Notes under the pieces: model-generated
What the model was told of the DNA's origin: nothing
Database searches by the model: none
The model's input: only the letters and a program-made list of their open reading frames with translations
Translations under genes and position numbers: made by a program
In this document: positions 7,241-7,800 of the stretch, one piece after another
How positions within the stretch are numbered: the stretch's first letter is position 1
Layout of the letters: each line of letters begins with the position of its first letter
Origin: CBFHSD01 sp965658375
GTDB taxonomy: Bacteria > Bacteroidota > Bacteroidia > Flavobacteriales_G > Salibacteraceae
Assembly (NCBI GenBank): GCA_965658375.1
Contig: CBFHSD010000075.1
Span: 1 to 7,800, forward strand
Length of the DNA stretch: 7,800 nucleotides
Direction of reading: 5' to 3'

Positions 7241-7774
7241 ATGAAAGCATCTATGTTTCTTGTAATACTCCTTGCCCTTGTTGGATGCAAGTCGAAAAAA
7301 GAAGTTGCCGAAGAGGCGAAAAGACCATCTATGGAAATTCCTGCTGAATATACAGGGGAAAAGATGTGGACGGTTGTTAAACCTGAATTGGTAAAGCTCA
7401 CATTACTTGCTGTGAGCACAGGAGCTTGTTATGGTGAATGTCCTATCTATGATTTAAACATCTCTCAAACAGGAATGGTTTCTTTAAATGCGAAGAAATT
7501 CATGCCAATGCAAGGTGTTCACCAAAGCCAATTGAGCAAAGAACAACTGGAAGAGTTGAAAGGTAAGATTGCAGATTTAGAATATATGAAGTTGGAAGAT
7601 GTCTATGACAATCCGCAAGTGACAGATGTTCCTACAACCAAGCTGTTTTTTAATACGGGCGAACCCAAAGAAATGAAAGTGAGAATGGGAGCTCCAGATG
7701 GCGTTAAGGAATTTATGAATTGGTTGTATCCTTTTATTACAGACTTGAAATACGATAAGTTAGAGGTAGAATAA
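7241..7774 (+). CDS. Predicted lipoprotein with DUF6438-like domain, function unknown
   Basis: The 177-residue protein starts with a short lipoprotein signal peptide: MKASMF, a hydrophobic stretch of Leu/Val/Ile/Ala, then the lipobox LVGC with the acylated Cys at residue 16. The following residues KSKKE are basic rather than the acidic or Lys-Asp/Glu export signals described for surface lipoproteins of this phylum, so a periplasm-facing location is more likely (inference). Residues about 50-165 resemble DUF6438: a beta strand leading to GACYGECPIYDLNI (Cys63 and Cys67), a helix beginning LSKEQLEELKGKI, then TDVPTTKLFF. I recognise the family from this pattern but know no assigned biochemical role. 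ATG 7253 (Met5) is an alternative start, but it would remove the only n-region Lys. There is no Shine-Dalgarno sequence and no exact promoter element. The stop overlaps a possible next start. Confidence 0.85.
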   Translation: MKASMFLVILLALVGCKSKKEVAEEAKRPSMEIPAEYTGEKMWTVVKPELVKLTLLAVSTGACYGECPIYDLNISQTGMVSLNAKKFMPMQGVHQSQLSKEQLEELKGKIADLEYMKLEDVYDNPQVTDVPTTKLFFNTGEPKEMKVRMGAPDGVKEFMNWLYPFITDLKYDKLEVE

Positions 7775-7800
7775 TGGTTACCATTTGTTTTGTACACGCA
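7774..7800 (+). CDS. Possible start of a following gene (3'-truncated by window edge)
   Basis: The TAA stop of the lipoprotein gene shares its last A with an ATG (TAATG). The frame from that ATG stays open for nine codons (MVTICFVHA) to the window edge. A stop-start overlap of this kind often marks translational coupling within an operon, and no terminator-like hairpin is seen before it. Nine residues are too few to identify a product, and the ATG could be fortuitous. Confidence 0.35.

Noticed and set aside
3672..7797. Minus-strand open frames inside pyrG, yidC and the lipoprotein gene
   Set aside because: All overlap confident plus-strand genes, with no recognisable domains and no regulatory signals of their own.
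1..7800. Defence system, CRISPR array, mobile element, tRNA or rRNA
   Set aside because: I found no spaced direct repeats, terminal inverted repeats, transposase or nuclease-like frames, or tRNA-like folds. The window is almost fully occupied by core genes.

Overview
The window is an ordinary housekeeping stretch from a bacterium of the phylum Bacteroidota, most likely of the Flavobacteriales. Three lines of evidence point there. The encoded RpoC, PyrG and YidC have Bacteroidota-type sequences. Two intergenic regions carry the TAnnTTTG -7 element that is characteristic of this phylum. None of the start codons has a convincing Shine-Dalgarno sequence. Base composition is moderately AT-rich, and all genes lie on the + strand.

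Layout: (1) 2-3439 is the 3' four-fifths of rpoC, the RNA polymerase beta' subunit; its 5' end lies outside the window. A strong intrinsic terminator (3462-3495) closes it. (2) 3543-5204 holds a promoter and pyrG (CTP synthase). The likely start codon is at 3585, not at the upstream in-frame ATG at 3522. (3) 5244-7181 holds a second TAnnTTTG promoter and yidC (membrane protein insertase), followed by a second clear terminator (7187-7213). No clear terminator separates pyrG from yidC, so read-through is possible. (4) 7241-7774 encodes a small predicted lipoprotein with a DUF6438-like domain of unknown function. Its stop codon overlaps a possible start (TAATG) of a further gene that runs off the window.

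Functionally, the first two genes belong to RNA synthesis (polymerase subunit and CTP supply) and the third to insertion of inner-membrane proteins. The lipoprotein is not obviously connected to them. I see no mobile element, CRISPR array, tRNA, rRNA or defence system.

The most interesting non-coding signal is a 12-bp inverted repeat (3551-3562 with 3612-3623). It starts immediately after the pyrG -7 element and pairs with codons 10-13 of pyrG, so the start codon would sit in an AT-rich 49-nt loop of a hairpin at or near the mRNA 5' end. It could be a translational control or mRNA-stabilising structure, but this is untested and could be chance.
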